This document shows, one piece after another, positions 1 through 8,773 of a stretch of DNA of 64,000 nt (its first letter is position 1; each line of letters opens with the position of its first letter). The position numbers and the translations under genes were made by a program. A model generated the notes under the pieces. The model was given only the letters and a program-made list of their open reading frames with translations. It was not told the DNA's origin and searched no databases. Origin of the DNA: Streptomyces sp. CoH27 (GTDB lineage Bacteria; Actinomycetota; Actinomycetes; Streptomycetales; Streptomycetaceae); contig NZ_JAIQYY010000001.1 of NCBI RefSeq assembly GCF_020181035.1, positions 403,190 to 467,189 on the forward strand, given 5' to 3'.

Positions 1-1656
1 TCCTGGTGGCAGATCGGCGGGCTGATCGCCGTAGGACTCGCGGGACTCATGGTCGATGAGGGGATCGGGAGATACGTCCGGCGGATCGAGCGCTTCCTCT
101 CGTACCGGACGATGCTGGAGAACCCCGGCCGTACGAGCGTGCACCCGGATGACGACCCCAGTGTCTTCCGGCTGCTGTCGCCGCTGCACAGCCCCGTGCC
201 CTTCCGCGACCGCGAGGACGAGCTGGCCCGGCTGCGGGCCTGGTGCGACGGCGAGGCGGACCCGCACCCGGTGCTGCTGCTCGCCGGTGACGGCGGGGCC
301 GACAAGTCCCGGCTGGCGCTGGAGCTCGCGCGGGCGCTCGGCGAGGACTGGACCGCCGGACGGCTGCTGTCCGCGCACACGCACACGGTGTTTCCGGCAC
401 TGCGCGACCGTGGCAGGCCCGCGCTGGTCGTCGTGGACGACGCCGACATCTGCTCCGACCTCGACAGCCATATGCACTCCCGGGTGCGCGCGGACGTGGT
501 CCCGCTGCTCAACGCGTTTCGCAGGCGCCCCCAGGACGGGCCGCCGATGCGATTGCTGTTCGTCGTACGGCACGCGGAGCGGTTCCGCGCGGTGGTCTCC
601 GAGGAACTGGGCCAGGACCATCGCAGCCGCGACACCCGGTACCTCATCGACGAGGCTCCCGTGCTCGATCTCGCGCCGCCCGTGCTCGACCGCGCCGCCC
701 GGGCCGAGCGCCACGCGCAGGCCCTCGCCGCCTTCACCGCCGTACTCGGGGACGCCCCCGCCGATGCCCCGCGCGGCACGGCCCCCGCGCCTGACGGCCA
801 GACCCTTCTGGACCTGCACGCCCAGGCCCTGGTCACCGCACTGACCGGCGGACCCGCTCCCCGCGCCTTCGAGGACATCGCCGCCGTCCTCTTCGAGCGG
901 GAACGGGACCGCTGGCGGCGCGCCGCCGCGTCCTTCACCGCCCCCGGGGTCGCCGCGCTGCCCGGCTTGTCCGACCACCCCGAGCTGCCCGAACGCGTCA
1001 TGCTGGCCATGCTGTTGAACAGCCATCGGGAGTACGTCGCCGCCACGCACCTCGTCGAACGGCTCCCCGGATTCGAGGGGCTGGACCGGGACCGGGCCCG
1101 GACCGAGACGTACGCATGGGTGCACTGGGCCCTCGCGCTGCACGGCGGAACGCGGACGGCCGAACGCATGGCGGAGCCCTGGATCGGGCCGGAGCGGTTC
1201 ACCAACTGGTTCCTCACCACGCGGCTGCGCGCCGAGCCGGAGCTGTTCGACCGCCTCCAGTCGGGGCTGAACATGCGCCGGGCCGAGCATGCGGCGGCCC
1301 TGCTGTGCCGGGCCTGCGAGGACTTCCCCGAGGCGGGAGAGAACCTGCGGCGGTTCGTCGCGGCAGCCCCGCCGGGGCACGGCTACGGCGCCCTGCGCGC
1401 CGCCCTGACGCTCGCGCATCCCGAGCGGGTCGACCCCTGGATCGCCGAGGGCCTGCGGAAGCTGGAGCCCGAGATCCGCACCACCTTCACCAACAGCGCT
1501 GTGTACGGCCTGGCACGGGTCACCGATCCCGAGCTGCTGCCGCGTTCCTTCGCCGTCCTGGCCGGCACGTACCAGCAGCTCAAGCGGGCCGAGGCGAAGG
1601 AGGAGCGCCGGCGGAAGTGGGACCAGCGACGGCAGGCGCTTCGCAAGAGGGCCTGA
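1..1656 (+). CDS. NTPase-like membrane protein, 5' end outside the window
   Basis: The reading frame is open from base 1, so the true start lies upstream. The first visible codons encode a hydrophobic segment (IGGLIAVGLAGLMV), which suggests a membrane-anchored N-terminus. After it comes a P-loop-like stretch (LLLAGDGGADKSRLALELA, bases about 271-330) and a Walker-B-like strand (ALVVVDDADI, about 420-450), the pattern of AAA/STAND ATPases. The P-loop has Asp where the usual Gly precedes Lys-Ser, so ATP hydrolysis is uncertain. The C-terminal half is helical and rich in Ala, Arg and Glu with no recognised domain. No function is assigned. It ends about 90 bp before the next gene, which has its own promoter. 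Confidence 0.75.
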   Translation, partial: SWWQIGGLIAVGLAGLMVDEGIGRYVRRIERFLSYRTMLENPGRTSVHPDDDPSVFRLLSPLHSPVPFRDREDELARLRAWCDGEADPHPVLLLAGDGGADKSRLALELARALGEDWTAGRLLSAHTHTVFPALRDRGRPALVVVDDADICSDLDSHMHSRVRADVVPLLNAFRRRPQDGPPMRLLFVVRHAERFRAVVSEELGQDHRSRDTRYLIDEAPVLDLAPPVLDRAARAERHAQALAAFTAVLGDAPADAPRGTAPAPDGQTLLDLHAQALVTALTGGPAPRAFEDIAAVLFERERDRWRRAAASFTAPGVAALPGLSDHPELPERVMLAMLLNSHREYVAATHLVERLPGFEGLDRDRARTETYAWVHWALALHGGTRTAERMAEPWIGPERFTNWFLTTRLRAEPELFDRLQSGLNMRRAEHAAALLCRACEDFPEAGENLRRFVAAAPPGHGYGALRAALTLAHPERVDPWIAEGLRKLEPEIRTTFTNSAVYGLARVTDPELLPRSFAVLAGTYQQLKRAEAKEERRRKWDQRRQALRKRA

Positions 1657-1734
1657 CGGCCGGCACGGCGAGGCCACCTCTTACGGAGTCATGACGTGCC
1701 GGCCACGCCACCCGGTCATGGCGCGGTCCAGGGC

Positions 1735-1746
1735 TAGCGTGACCGT
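1735..1746 (+). promoter_or_regulatory. -10 box of a probable leaderless promoter
   Basis: TAGCGT lies exactly six bases before the ATG at 1747 and there is no Shine-Dalgarno sequence. The same spacing occurs before five other genes in this window. Confidence 0.45.
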
Positions 1747-2748
1747 ATGCGTGTACTGGTCACCGGCGGTGCCGGGTTCATCGGGTCCCATGTCGTCGAG
1801 GCGCTGCGGGCCGGCGGGCACGAGCCGCTGGTGTACGACGTCCGGGGGGATCCCGGCGCGGACGTGCGCAACCCGGCGGCGGTCGCTCGGGCCCTGGCGG
1901 GCGTGGACGCCGTCTGTCACCAGGCGGCGATGGTCGGGCTCGGCAACGGTGTCGCCGACGCGGCGGAGTACGTCTCGCGCAACGACCTGGGTACGGCCGT
2001 CCTGGTCGCGGCCATGGCGGAGGCGGGGGTACGGCGCCTGGTGCTGGCCGGGTCCATGGTGGTGTACGGGGAGGGCCGTTACACGTGTCCGCGACACGGT
2101 GTCGTACGCCCCGGTCCCAGGACGGTGGCCGACCTCGACGCGGGCCGGTTCGAGCCCGCCTGCCCGCGCTGCGGGGCGGAGCTGAGCCCGGGGCTGGTCG
2201 GCGAGGACGCCCCGGCCGATCCGCGGAACGTGTACGCGGCGACCAAGCTGGCCCAGGAACACCTGGCCGCCGCGTGGGCCCGCAGCACGGGCGGATCGGC
2301 GGTGTCCCTGCGCTACCACAATGTGTACGGCCCCCGGATGCCGCGCGACACCCCGTACGCCGGGGTCGCCTCCTTCTTCCGCTCGGCACTCGCCCGGGGC
2401 GAGGCCCCGCGGGTGTTCGAGGACGGACGGCAGCGGCGGGACTTCGTCCATGTACGGGACGTGGCGGAGGCCAACGCGGCGGCTCTGGAGGCGGAGGCCG
2501 CCCCGGGTGTCCTCACGGTGTACAACACCGGCAGCGGCGAACCTCGTACCGTCGGCGAGATGGCCCGGGCCCTGGCCGACGCCTGCGGCGGTCCCCGGCC
2601 TGTGATCACCGGGGAGTACCGGCTGGGCGACGTACGGCACATCACCGCGGACTCCTCCCGTCTGCGCGCCGAACTGGGGTGGAAGCCGCAGGTCGGGTTT
2701 GCGCAAGGCATGCGCGAGTTCGCGCGGGCGGAACTGCGCGAGGGGTGA
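1747..2748 (+). CDS. NAD-dependent epimerase/dehydratase (extended SDR) with CxxH/CxxC insertion
   Basis: This 333-residue extended short-chain dehydrogenase is most like nucleotide-sugar epimerases and dehydratases. Residues 7-13 give the Rossmann loop GGAGFIG, Ser103 lies in AGSMVVYGEG, and the catalytic Tyr-Lys pair is YAATK at 163-167. An unusual insertion at residues 112-145 carries Cys114, His117, Cys139 and Cys142, which looks like a small zinc ribbon between the catalytic Ser and Tyr. The substrate is not evident. The start is chosen by the Rossmann N-terminus and the leaderless -10 box. It lies near glycosyltransferase genes, so a role in sugar-nucleotide or envelope glycan metabolism is an inference. 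Confidence 0.88.
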   Translation: MRVLVTGGAGFIGSHVVEALRAGGHEPLVYDVRGDPGADVRNPAAVARALAGVDAVCHQAAMVGLGNGVADAAEYVSRNDLGTAVLVAAMAEAGVRRLVLAGSMVVYGEGRYTCPRHGVVRPGPRTVADLDAGRFEPACPRCGAELSPGLVGEDAPADPRNVYAATKLAQEHLAAAWARSTGGSAVSLRYHNVYGPRMPRDTPYAGVASFFRSALARGEAPRVFEDGRQRRDFVHVRDVAEANAAALEAEAAPGVLTVYNTGSGEPRTVGEMARALADACGGPRPVITGEYRLGDVRHITADSSRLRAELGWKPQVGFAQGMREFARAELREG

Positions 2749-2778
2749 ACACGGGCCTGCGGTGTGCCCCTTGGGAGG

Positions 2779-3085
2779 TCAGGCGACGGCGGCCACCTGG
2801 TGCCGGCCGGGCTGCCGCGCCCACCGGACCGGCGCCGGCGCCCCACACCCCACGCTCAGGAAGACGCCGCCCATCAGCGGCCGGCCGAGCGTGCCGCCGA
2901 AGCGGCAGACGCCCGCATCCTCGCCCTGCGCGTGGGCAGGGCGAGGATGCGGCGCAGCTCGAACGAGCTGGCCGCGCACAGAAGTTCAGCGAGGGTGTGC
3001 ACGCCTGGGCCGAGCAGGATCAGCACGACGGCACCCCAGGTGGACATCCCGTCGACGAAGCTGACGGTGGCTGACGATTCCCGCG
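2779..3085 (-). pseudogene. C-terminal remnant of an MFS transporter
   Basis: The minus strand downstream of the sensor kinase encodes, in one frame, a stretch resembling the last helices of a major facilitator (WGAVVLILLGPGVHTLAELL, then CAASSFELRRILAL). It then continues in another frame with PAHAQGEDAGVCRFGG and LMGGVFLSVGCG and ends at 2779. In MFS proteins these follow each other as a helix, a cytoplasmic HAxGxYQGV-like loop and a final helix. The rest of the transporter is missing and at least one frameshift separates the two parts, so this is a truncated relic. The family assignment is pattern recognition only. Confidence 0.55.
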
Positions 3086-3087
3086 AC

Positions 3088-4200
3088 TCACGCCGTCGGA
3101 AAAGGCAGAGTCACCTCGAAACGGCATCCCCCGGGAATGTTGCGGACGCTCGCCCGGCCCTGGTGGGCCTCGACGATGCCTCGGACGATGGCCAGGCCCA
3201 GGCCCGCCCCCGCCGGGGGTGTGCGGGCGTCGGTGCCGCGCCAGCCGGTGTCGAAGACGCGGGGGAGGTCTTCCTCGGGGATGCCTCCGCAGCCGTCGGT
3301 GACGGAGAGGACCACCCCGTCGGGGGTGCGTTCGGCGGCGATCGCGACCGTGCCGTCGGGCGGGGTGCGGCGGATGGCGTTGACCAGGAGGTTGCCGAGG
3401 ACGCGGGTCATCTCCTTGGCGTCGACCTCCACGGGGACGGGTTCGACGCGGTCGCCCACCAGCCGTACACCGTGTTCCCGGGCGAGCGGGTCGGCCCCGG
3501 CCAGCGCGTCGCCGACGAGGTCGTACAGGGAGATGCGGCTGGGGCTCAGGGGGAGGGTGCCCGCGTGGATGCGGGAGAGTTCGAAGAGGTCGCCGACCAT
3601 GTCGTTGAGGCGTTCGACCTCGGTGCGGATCTGTTTGAGGTAGCGGTCCGGGTCCGCCGCCACGCCGTCCTCCAGCGCCTCCGACATGGCGCGCAGGCCG
3701 GCCAGGGGGGTGCGCAGGTCGTGAGAGATCCAGGCGACCAGTTCGCGCCGTGACTTCTCCAGCGCCCGCTCCCGCTCGCGGGATTCGGCCAGGCGCGCGC
3801 TCGTCGTGGCCAACTCGCGGCTGAGCGCGTCCAGTTCGGCGGTGGTCGGGCCGTGCGGGGCCGCGAAGGCGCCCGCGTCGCCGAACGAGCGGGCGGCGTC
3901 GGCGAGTTCGCGGCTGCGGGCGACGACCCAGCGGCCGAGGAGCAGCGCGGTGGCGAACGAGACCACCGCCGCCATCGCCACGACGGTGGTGACCACGGTC
4001 AGGTCGTGCGGGGACAGGAACATCGCCCAGGCCACCGCCAGCGTGCCGGCGAGCATGGCGACGACACCGACGGCCGCGACCACGGCGAGGGAGGCGGTGA
4101 GCGAGCGCCGCCGGATCAGACGCAGCACTACCGCTCCCGTGGCCCCCGCGGCGGCGGCACCGGCGAAGGCGTACAGGGCGATGAGGAGAGTGTCGCGCAT
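3088..4200 (-). CDS. Sensor histidine kinase
   Basis: This 370-residue membrane kinase is the partner of the response regulator just upstream, whose stop lies two bases before this ATG. Three hydrophobic segments fall at about residues 6-28, 36-60 and 67-90, followed by a short linker. The HisKA dimerisation domain contains SHDLRTPL with phospho-acceptor His160. The HATPase domain has an N box (LGNLLVNAIRR), a G1 box (DGCGGIPEEDL) and a G2 box (GAGLGLAIVRG). Almost no extracytoplasmic sensor is present, so the signal is probably membrane-borne. The target genes are unknown; the divergent glycosyltransferase cluster is a reasonable guess. Confidence 0.93.
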   Translation of the reverse strand: MRDTLLIALYAFAGAAAAGATGAVVLRLIRRRSLTASLAVVAAVGVVAMLAGTLAVAWAMFLSPHDLTVVTTVVAMAAVVSFATALLLGRWVVARSRELADAARSFGDAGAFAAPHGPTTAELDALSRELATTSARLAESRERERALEKSRRELVAWISHDLRTPLAGLRAMSEALEDGVAADPDRYLKQIRTEVERLNDMVGDLFELSRIHAGTLPLSPSRISLYDLVGDALAGADPLAREHGVRLVGDRVEPVPVEVDAKEMTRVLGNLLVNAIRRTPPDGTVAIAAERTPDGVVLSVTDGCGGIPEEDLPRVFDTGWRGTDARTPPAGAGLGLAIVRGIVEAHQGRASVRNIPGGCRFEVTLPFPTA

Positions 4201-4202
4201 GG

Positions 4203-4937
<735 letters not shown>

Positions 4938-5037
4938 GCCTCCAGCGTCGCACCGCCAGGTCGGCACCACCGGGGCGCCCGGTCCGGCGTCCGCGTTTCG
5001 TAAGGTCCTGGAGTCCGAAATGCCCTAGTGACGTTCG

Positions 5038-5049
5038 TAGGGTGAGACC
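5038..5049 (+). promoter_or_regulatory. -10 box of a probable leaderless promoter
   Basis: TAGGGT is followed by six bases and the GTG start at 5050, with no ribosome site. A related sequence (CGTTTCGTAAGG, then CGTTCGTAGGGT) lies about 28 bp apart just upstream. Confidence 0.45.
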
Positions 5050-5742
5050 GTGACGACCACTTCCACGGACGTCGACGTGGTGCTGCCCTGTCTGGACGAG
5101 GCCGAGGCCCTGCCCTGGGTGCTCGGCCGGATCCCGGCCGGCTGGCGCGCCCTCGTCGTCGACAACGGTTCCACCGACGGCTCCCCCGACATCGCCCGCG
5201 CGCTCGGCGCGACGGTGGTGCACGAGCCGCTGCGCGGCTTCGGCGCCGCCTGCCACGCCGGACTGACCGCGGCCACCGGCGACATCGTGTGCTTCTGCGA
5301 CTGCGACGCCTCCCTCGATCCCGCGCTGCTCGAACCCTTCGTGCGGCAGGTCCGCGAGGGCGCGGCCGACCTGGTGCTCGGCCGGCGCCGGCCGCAGGGG
5401 CGGGGCGCCTGGCCGGCGCACGCCCGGGCGGGCAATCTCGCCCTGGCCCGGATGCTGCGCCGCCGCACCGGGCTGCGCCTGCACGACCTGGGCCCGCTGC
5501 GCGCCGCCCGCCGCGAGGCACTGCTCGCGCTGGATCTCACCGACCGGCGCAGCGGCTACCCGCTCCAGATGGTCGTCCGCGCGGCCGACGCCGGCTGGCG
5601 CATCACCGAGCGCGACGTGCCGTACCGGCCGCGCACCGGGGCCTCCAAGGTCACCGGCACCTGGCGGGGCACCTGGCAGGCGGTGCGGGACATGAGCCGC
5701 GTGCTGGCCGAAGCCCCGGCCGAGGGGAGGTTCGTACGGTGA
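5050..5742 (+). CDS. Family 2 glycosyltransferase
   Basis: This 230-residue GT2/GT-A enzyme resembles polyprenyl-phosphate sugar transferases. It shows the N-terminal VDVVLPCLDEAEALPW, the nucleotide-binding VVDNGSTDGS, and the acidic metal site CDCDAS in place of a strict DxD. No membrane helices are seen, so it is probably cytoplasmic or peripheral. It is translationally coupled to the next gene (GTGA overlap at 5739-5742), forming an operon with the DUF2064 protein and the broken methyltransferase. A role in loading sugar for the GT-C protein encoded at 8774 is plausible but inferred. Confidence 0.9.
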   Translation: MTTTSTDVDVVLPCLDEAEALPWVLGRIPAGWRALVVDNGSTDGSPDIARALGATVVHEPLRGFGAACHAGLTAATGDIVCFCDCDASLDPALLEPFVRQVREGAADLVLGRRRPQGRGAWPAHARAGNLALARMLRRRTGLRLHDLGPLRAARREALLALDLTDRRSGYPLQMVVRAADAGWRITERDVPYRPRTGASKVTGTWRGTWQAVRDMSRVLAEAPAEGRFVR

Positions 5743-6356
5743 CCACGCTCCTCGTCATCGCCAAGGAACCGGTCCCGGGGCGGGTCAAGACCCGGCTGAC
5801 CCCGCCGTTCACCCCGCGGCAGGCCGCTCTCCTGGCCGAGGCCGCTCTCGCCGACACCCTGCACACGGTGGCGGCCACCCCGGCGACCCGGCGGGTCCTC
5901 GTCCTGGACGGCACGCCGGGCGACTGGCTGCCGCCCGGCTTCGAGGTGCTGCCGCAGTGCGCGGGCGGGCTGGACGAGCGGCTGGCGGACGCCTTCGCGC
6001 ACTGCCACGGCCCGGCGCTGCTCATCGGCATGGACACCCCGCAGGTCACGCCGGACCTGCTCACCGTGGACCTCACCGACTGCGACGCCTGTCTCGGCCC
6101 GGCGGAGGACGGCGGCTTCTGGGCCCTCGGACTTGCGACGCCCGATCCCGCGCTGCTGCGGGGCGTGCCCATGTCGACACCGGTGACCGGGGCCGTGCAG
6201 CGGGAGCGCCTGCTGGCCGCGGGACTGCGGGTGCGCGAGCTGCCCCGGCTCCGTGACATCGACACCGCCGCCGACGCCCACGCCGTCGCCGCCCTGGCCC
6301 CCCGCGGCCGGTTCGCGGCACGGCTGGCCGACTGCACATCGGTCACCCCGCGATGA
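5739..6356 (+). CDS. DUF2064 / TIGR04282-type nucleotidyl-glycosyltransferase-like protein
   Basis: This 205-residue protein starts at a GTG that overlaps the GT2 stop. It has the family pattern LLVIAKEPVPGRVKTRLTPP near the N-terminus, an aspartate motif in LLIGMDTPQVTP, and EDGGFWALGLA in the middle. The family has a GT-A fold related to MobA-like nucleotidyltransferases and is often found beside GT2 genes. Its substrate is not known here. The stop overlaps the ATG of the following methyltransferase remnant (ATGA at 6353-6356), which shows that the three genes were one operon. Confidence 0.85.
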   Translation: MTTLLVIAKEPVPGRVKTRLTPPFTPRQAALLAEAALADTLHTVAATPATRRVLVLDGTPGDWLPPGFEVLPQCAGGLDERLADAFAHCHGPALLIGMDTPQVTPDLLTVDLTDCDACLGPAEDGGFWALGLATPDPALLRGVPMSTPVTGAVQRERLLAAGLRVRELPRLRDIDTAADAHAVAALAPRGRFAARLADCTSVTPR

Positions 6357-7114
6357 GGGGTGGCTCCGTCGCCTGGGCGGCCGCCGACCTTACGCTGCCG
6401 CGCTGCGCACGGGCCGGGGCCCGCTGTTCCTGCGCCGCACCGACGGGCGGCTGCTGCCGCTGGAGGTGGAGGGCTGGTGCGCCCGCGCGGACGCCGTGAA
6501 CACGGCCGTGCCGGACCGGTGCGAGGGCGCCGTCCTGGACGTCGGCTGCGGTCCGGGCCGACTGGTGGCGGAGCTCGCCGCCCGGGGCCGTGCCGTGCCC
6601 GGCATCGGCGTCGGCGAGGCCGCCGTCGACCACACGGTCGGCCTCGGCTGGCAGGCGCTGCGGCGCTCGGTCTTCGAGCCGTTGCCCGGCGAGGGCCGCT
6701 GGGACACCGTGCTGCTCGTGGACGGCAACATCGGCATCGACGGGGAGCCGTCCGTGCTGCTGGAGCGGGTGGCCGCGCTGCTCCGCCCGGGCGGCCTGCT
6801 GATCGCCGAGACCGCGCCGGGACACGCCGACGAACGCGCCCGGGTCCAGGTGGTCGACACCGTCGGCACCTCCCGGGCCACCGGTGCCCTTGCCCTGGGC
6901 GCGCCTCGGCACCCCGGCCCTGCTGCGGTACGCGCGCAGGACCGGGTGGCCGTCCGTCGCTCAGCGGTCGGCGGACGGTCGCTGCTTCGCCGCCCTGCGC
7001 ACCCGGAACGCCCGCGCCGCCAGCAGCAGTGCCGAGCCGCCGAAGAGTACGGCCGTGATCAGCAGCCAGCGGGCGAGGAAGCCGTCCGGGGAGAGTCCGG
7101 TGGCGAGCCGGTAG
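6353..7114 (+). pseudogene. SAM-dependent methyltransferase broken by two frameshifts
   Basis: The ATG at 6353 overlaps the upstream stop and opens a frame reading MRGGSVAWAAAD. The homologous-looking continuation PYAAALRTGRGPLFLRR lies in another frame, starting near 6390. The middle part holds a clear methyltransferase site (VLDVGCGPGRLVAELAARG) and GGLLIAET. A second shift near 6890 returns to the first frame, giving PLPWARLGTPALLRYARRTG. One base appears lost at the first point and one gained at the second. The product would be non-functional unless these are sequencing errors. The end overlaps the convergent membrane-protein gene. Confidence 0.6.
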
Positions 7115-7428
7115 CTCTGGGCCGTCATCCCGCTGATCAGCGGGAACCACACGAGCAGGAGCAGCAGGGACAGCGCGGCCGGGACGCGTACGTACGACGT
7201 CCGGCCGCGCCGGCCGACCGCCCCGAGGCCGCGGACGACCAGCCGGTCCGCCAGCCCGTACAGCGGCACCAGCACGAGGTCGTGCAGCAGGGCGGCGCCG
7301 GCGATCCACAGCGCCACTCCGAACCAGTCACCGGCGAACAGCCGGACCCCGGCGTAGGAGGCGAGCGCGAACGAGCAGGCGAGCAGCAGCAGTTGGAAGG
7401 GGCTGCCGAGGCGTACGCGGCGCGGCAT
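6961..7428 (-). CDS. Small multi-pass membrane protein of unknown function
   Basis: This protein of about 155 residues is predicted from the ATG at 7428, which overlaps the stop of the upstream oxidoreductase gene (TGATG). Three to four hydrophobic segments are visible (FQLLLLACSFALASYAG, ALWIAGAALLHDLVLVPLYG, ALSLLLLLVWFPLISG, LLITAVLFGGSALLLAARAF). The C-terminus is basic. Translational coupling to the molybdopterin oxidoreductase suggests a subunit or assembly role, but no known domain is recognised. It is convergent with, and slightly overlapped by, the methyltransferase relic. Confidence 0.75.
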   Translation of the reverse strand: MPRRVRLGSPFQLLLLACSFALASYAGVRLFAGDWFGVALWIAGAALLHDLVLVPLYGLADRLVVRGLGAVGRRGRTSYVRVPAALSLLLLLVWFPLISGMTAQSYRLATGLSPDGFLARWLLITAVLFGGSALLLAARAFRVRRAAKQRPSADR

Positions 7429-8660
7429 CACAGGTCTCCGAAGGTCAGCCGGGCCACCCACTTGGTGTTGAGCACACCGGGTGCCGCGGGCACGATGATC
7501 CGCGCCGGCCGGCCGTGGTCGGGGGACAGTTCCTCGCCATTGACGAACAGGGCGAGCAGCGAGCGCCCGTCGGCCACCTGGTTGGCGCGCAGGGCCGCGC
7601 GGCGGAAGGCGCCGTGGCGTTGCAGGGACTCCACGAGCACGTCCGGCGGATCACCGTCGTACCCGACGAGCGCCGCGAGGTCGCGCAGCCGCACCCCGCG
7701 CCACCACTGGTCGGCGGTCGACCATCCCTCGACGCACGCGATGGGCAACGACGAGCTGTGCTGCGGCAGTCGGAGCAGCTGGGAGCGGCTGAGCCGGACG
7801 GTGCCGGTGCGGCCGGTGACGACGAGGCGCCAGTTGTCCTCATGGGTGTCGGCCGCAGTGATCCCGGCGTAGGCGGCGGTCTTGTTGATCTGGAAGCCGT
7901 TCGGGCCGCCACCGGGGTCGGCCGTGCCGTGCGGCGCGAGCAGGGCCGTACGCCGGAAGGGCCCGCCGAGACTCTGTCCGACCGTGGTCAGGAGCAGCAG
8001 CAGAGAGCCGCCGCCGACCAGTCCGAGCGCGCCCCGCCGGGACACCGTGGGCGCGTCGGGATGCGGCGGGACCAGGTCGCTCCTCTCCCTCAGCCGGTGC
8101 CGTACGGCTCGTACCGCGGTCGGGGTCTTCAGCACGGCGTGGGCCACGAAGGCGGCGAAGAAGACCCAGGCACCGTAGAAGTGCAGTGGGTAGAAGGAGC
8201 CGGGGAAGACGTAGTCCAGCTGGACGTTGAGCACCCCGGTGGTGAACTCGAACAGGCCGCCGCCGACCAGCAACAGCAGCGAGATCCGCTCCAGCGCGTG
8301 GGCGAGGGAGCGGGCCGGCGGCAGCGCGAACAGCCTCGGCACCACCGACCACAGCTTGGCCAGCAGCACCGGGACCAGGGTGATGCCGAGCGTGACGTGC
8401 AGGCCCTGGGTGAAGCGGTACAGCCACACCGGGCCGGTGGGCCAGGCGAAGAGGTAGAAGCCCAGGACGCCCTTGTCCGGTGTCATGTCGTTCACCCGGG
8501 ACAGGTCCGGGTTGTAAGCGGCGTACGACACCAGGCCGGTCACGAACAGCACGGTGACGCCGACGAGCAGGACGAGGCCGAGCACGGCGGTGAACCAGGG
8601 GCCGCGCAGCGGGCTGCGCCAGAAGCCTGGGGAGGTGGGGAGCCGGGGATGGTCGCGCAT
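7428..8660 (-). CDS. Molybdopterin-dependent oxidoreductase with N-terminal membrane cytochrome-like domain
   Basis: This protein of about 410 residues has two parts. The N-terminal half holds about five membrane helices with histidines placed as in b-type cytochromes (FTQGLHVTLGI and HFYGAWVFFAAFVAHAVLK). The C-terminal half is a sulfite-oxidase-type molybdopterin domain. Its likely Mo-ligand Cys lies in LPIACVEGWSTADQWW, and GVRLRDLAALVG follows. This points to a membrane-bound redox enzyme that passes electrons between quinone or haem and an external substrate. The start at 8660 is preferred because the residues before it are unlike the family; a start at 8708 is possible. The substrate is unknown. 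Confidence 0.82.
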   Translation of the reverse strand: MRDHPRLPTSPGFWRSPLRGPWFTAVLGLVLLVGVTVLFVTGLVSYAAYNPDLSRVNDMTPDKGVLGFYLFAWPTGPVWLYRFTQGLHVTLGITLVPVLLAKLWSVVPRLFALPPARSLAHALERISLLLLVGGGLFEFTTGVLNVQLDYVFPGSFYPLHFYGAWVFFAAFVAHAVLKTPTAVRAVRHRLRERSDLVPPHPDAPTVSRRGALGLVGGGSLLLLLTTVGQSLGGPFRRTALLAPHGTADPGGGPNGFQINKTAAYAGITAADTHEDNWRLVVTGRTGTVRLSRSQLLRLPQHSSSLPIACVEGWSTADQWWRGVRLRDLAALVGYDGDPPDVLVESLQRHGAFRRAALRANQVADGRSLLALFVNGEELSPDHGRPARIIVPAAPGVLNTKWVARLTFGDL

Positions 8661-8761
8661 GTCCCGACCGTAGGCCGGGAAACCCCCGGAAAAGGGTGCG
8701 CGACCCATGACGAAACGCTGACGTCCGGCCGGGACAGCGGCCGCTCACCGCTCCCCCGGCC

Positions 8762-8773
8762 TAGCGTTCCGGT
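8762..8773 (+). promoter_or_regulatory. -10 box of a probable leaderless promoter
   Basis: TAGCGT is followed by six bases and the GTG at 8774. It lies in the divergent region shared with the oxidoreductase gene. Confidence 0.45.
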
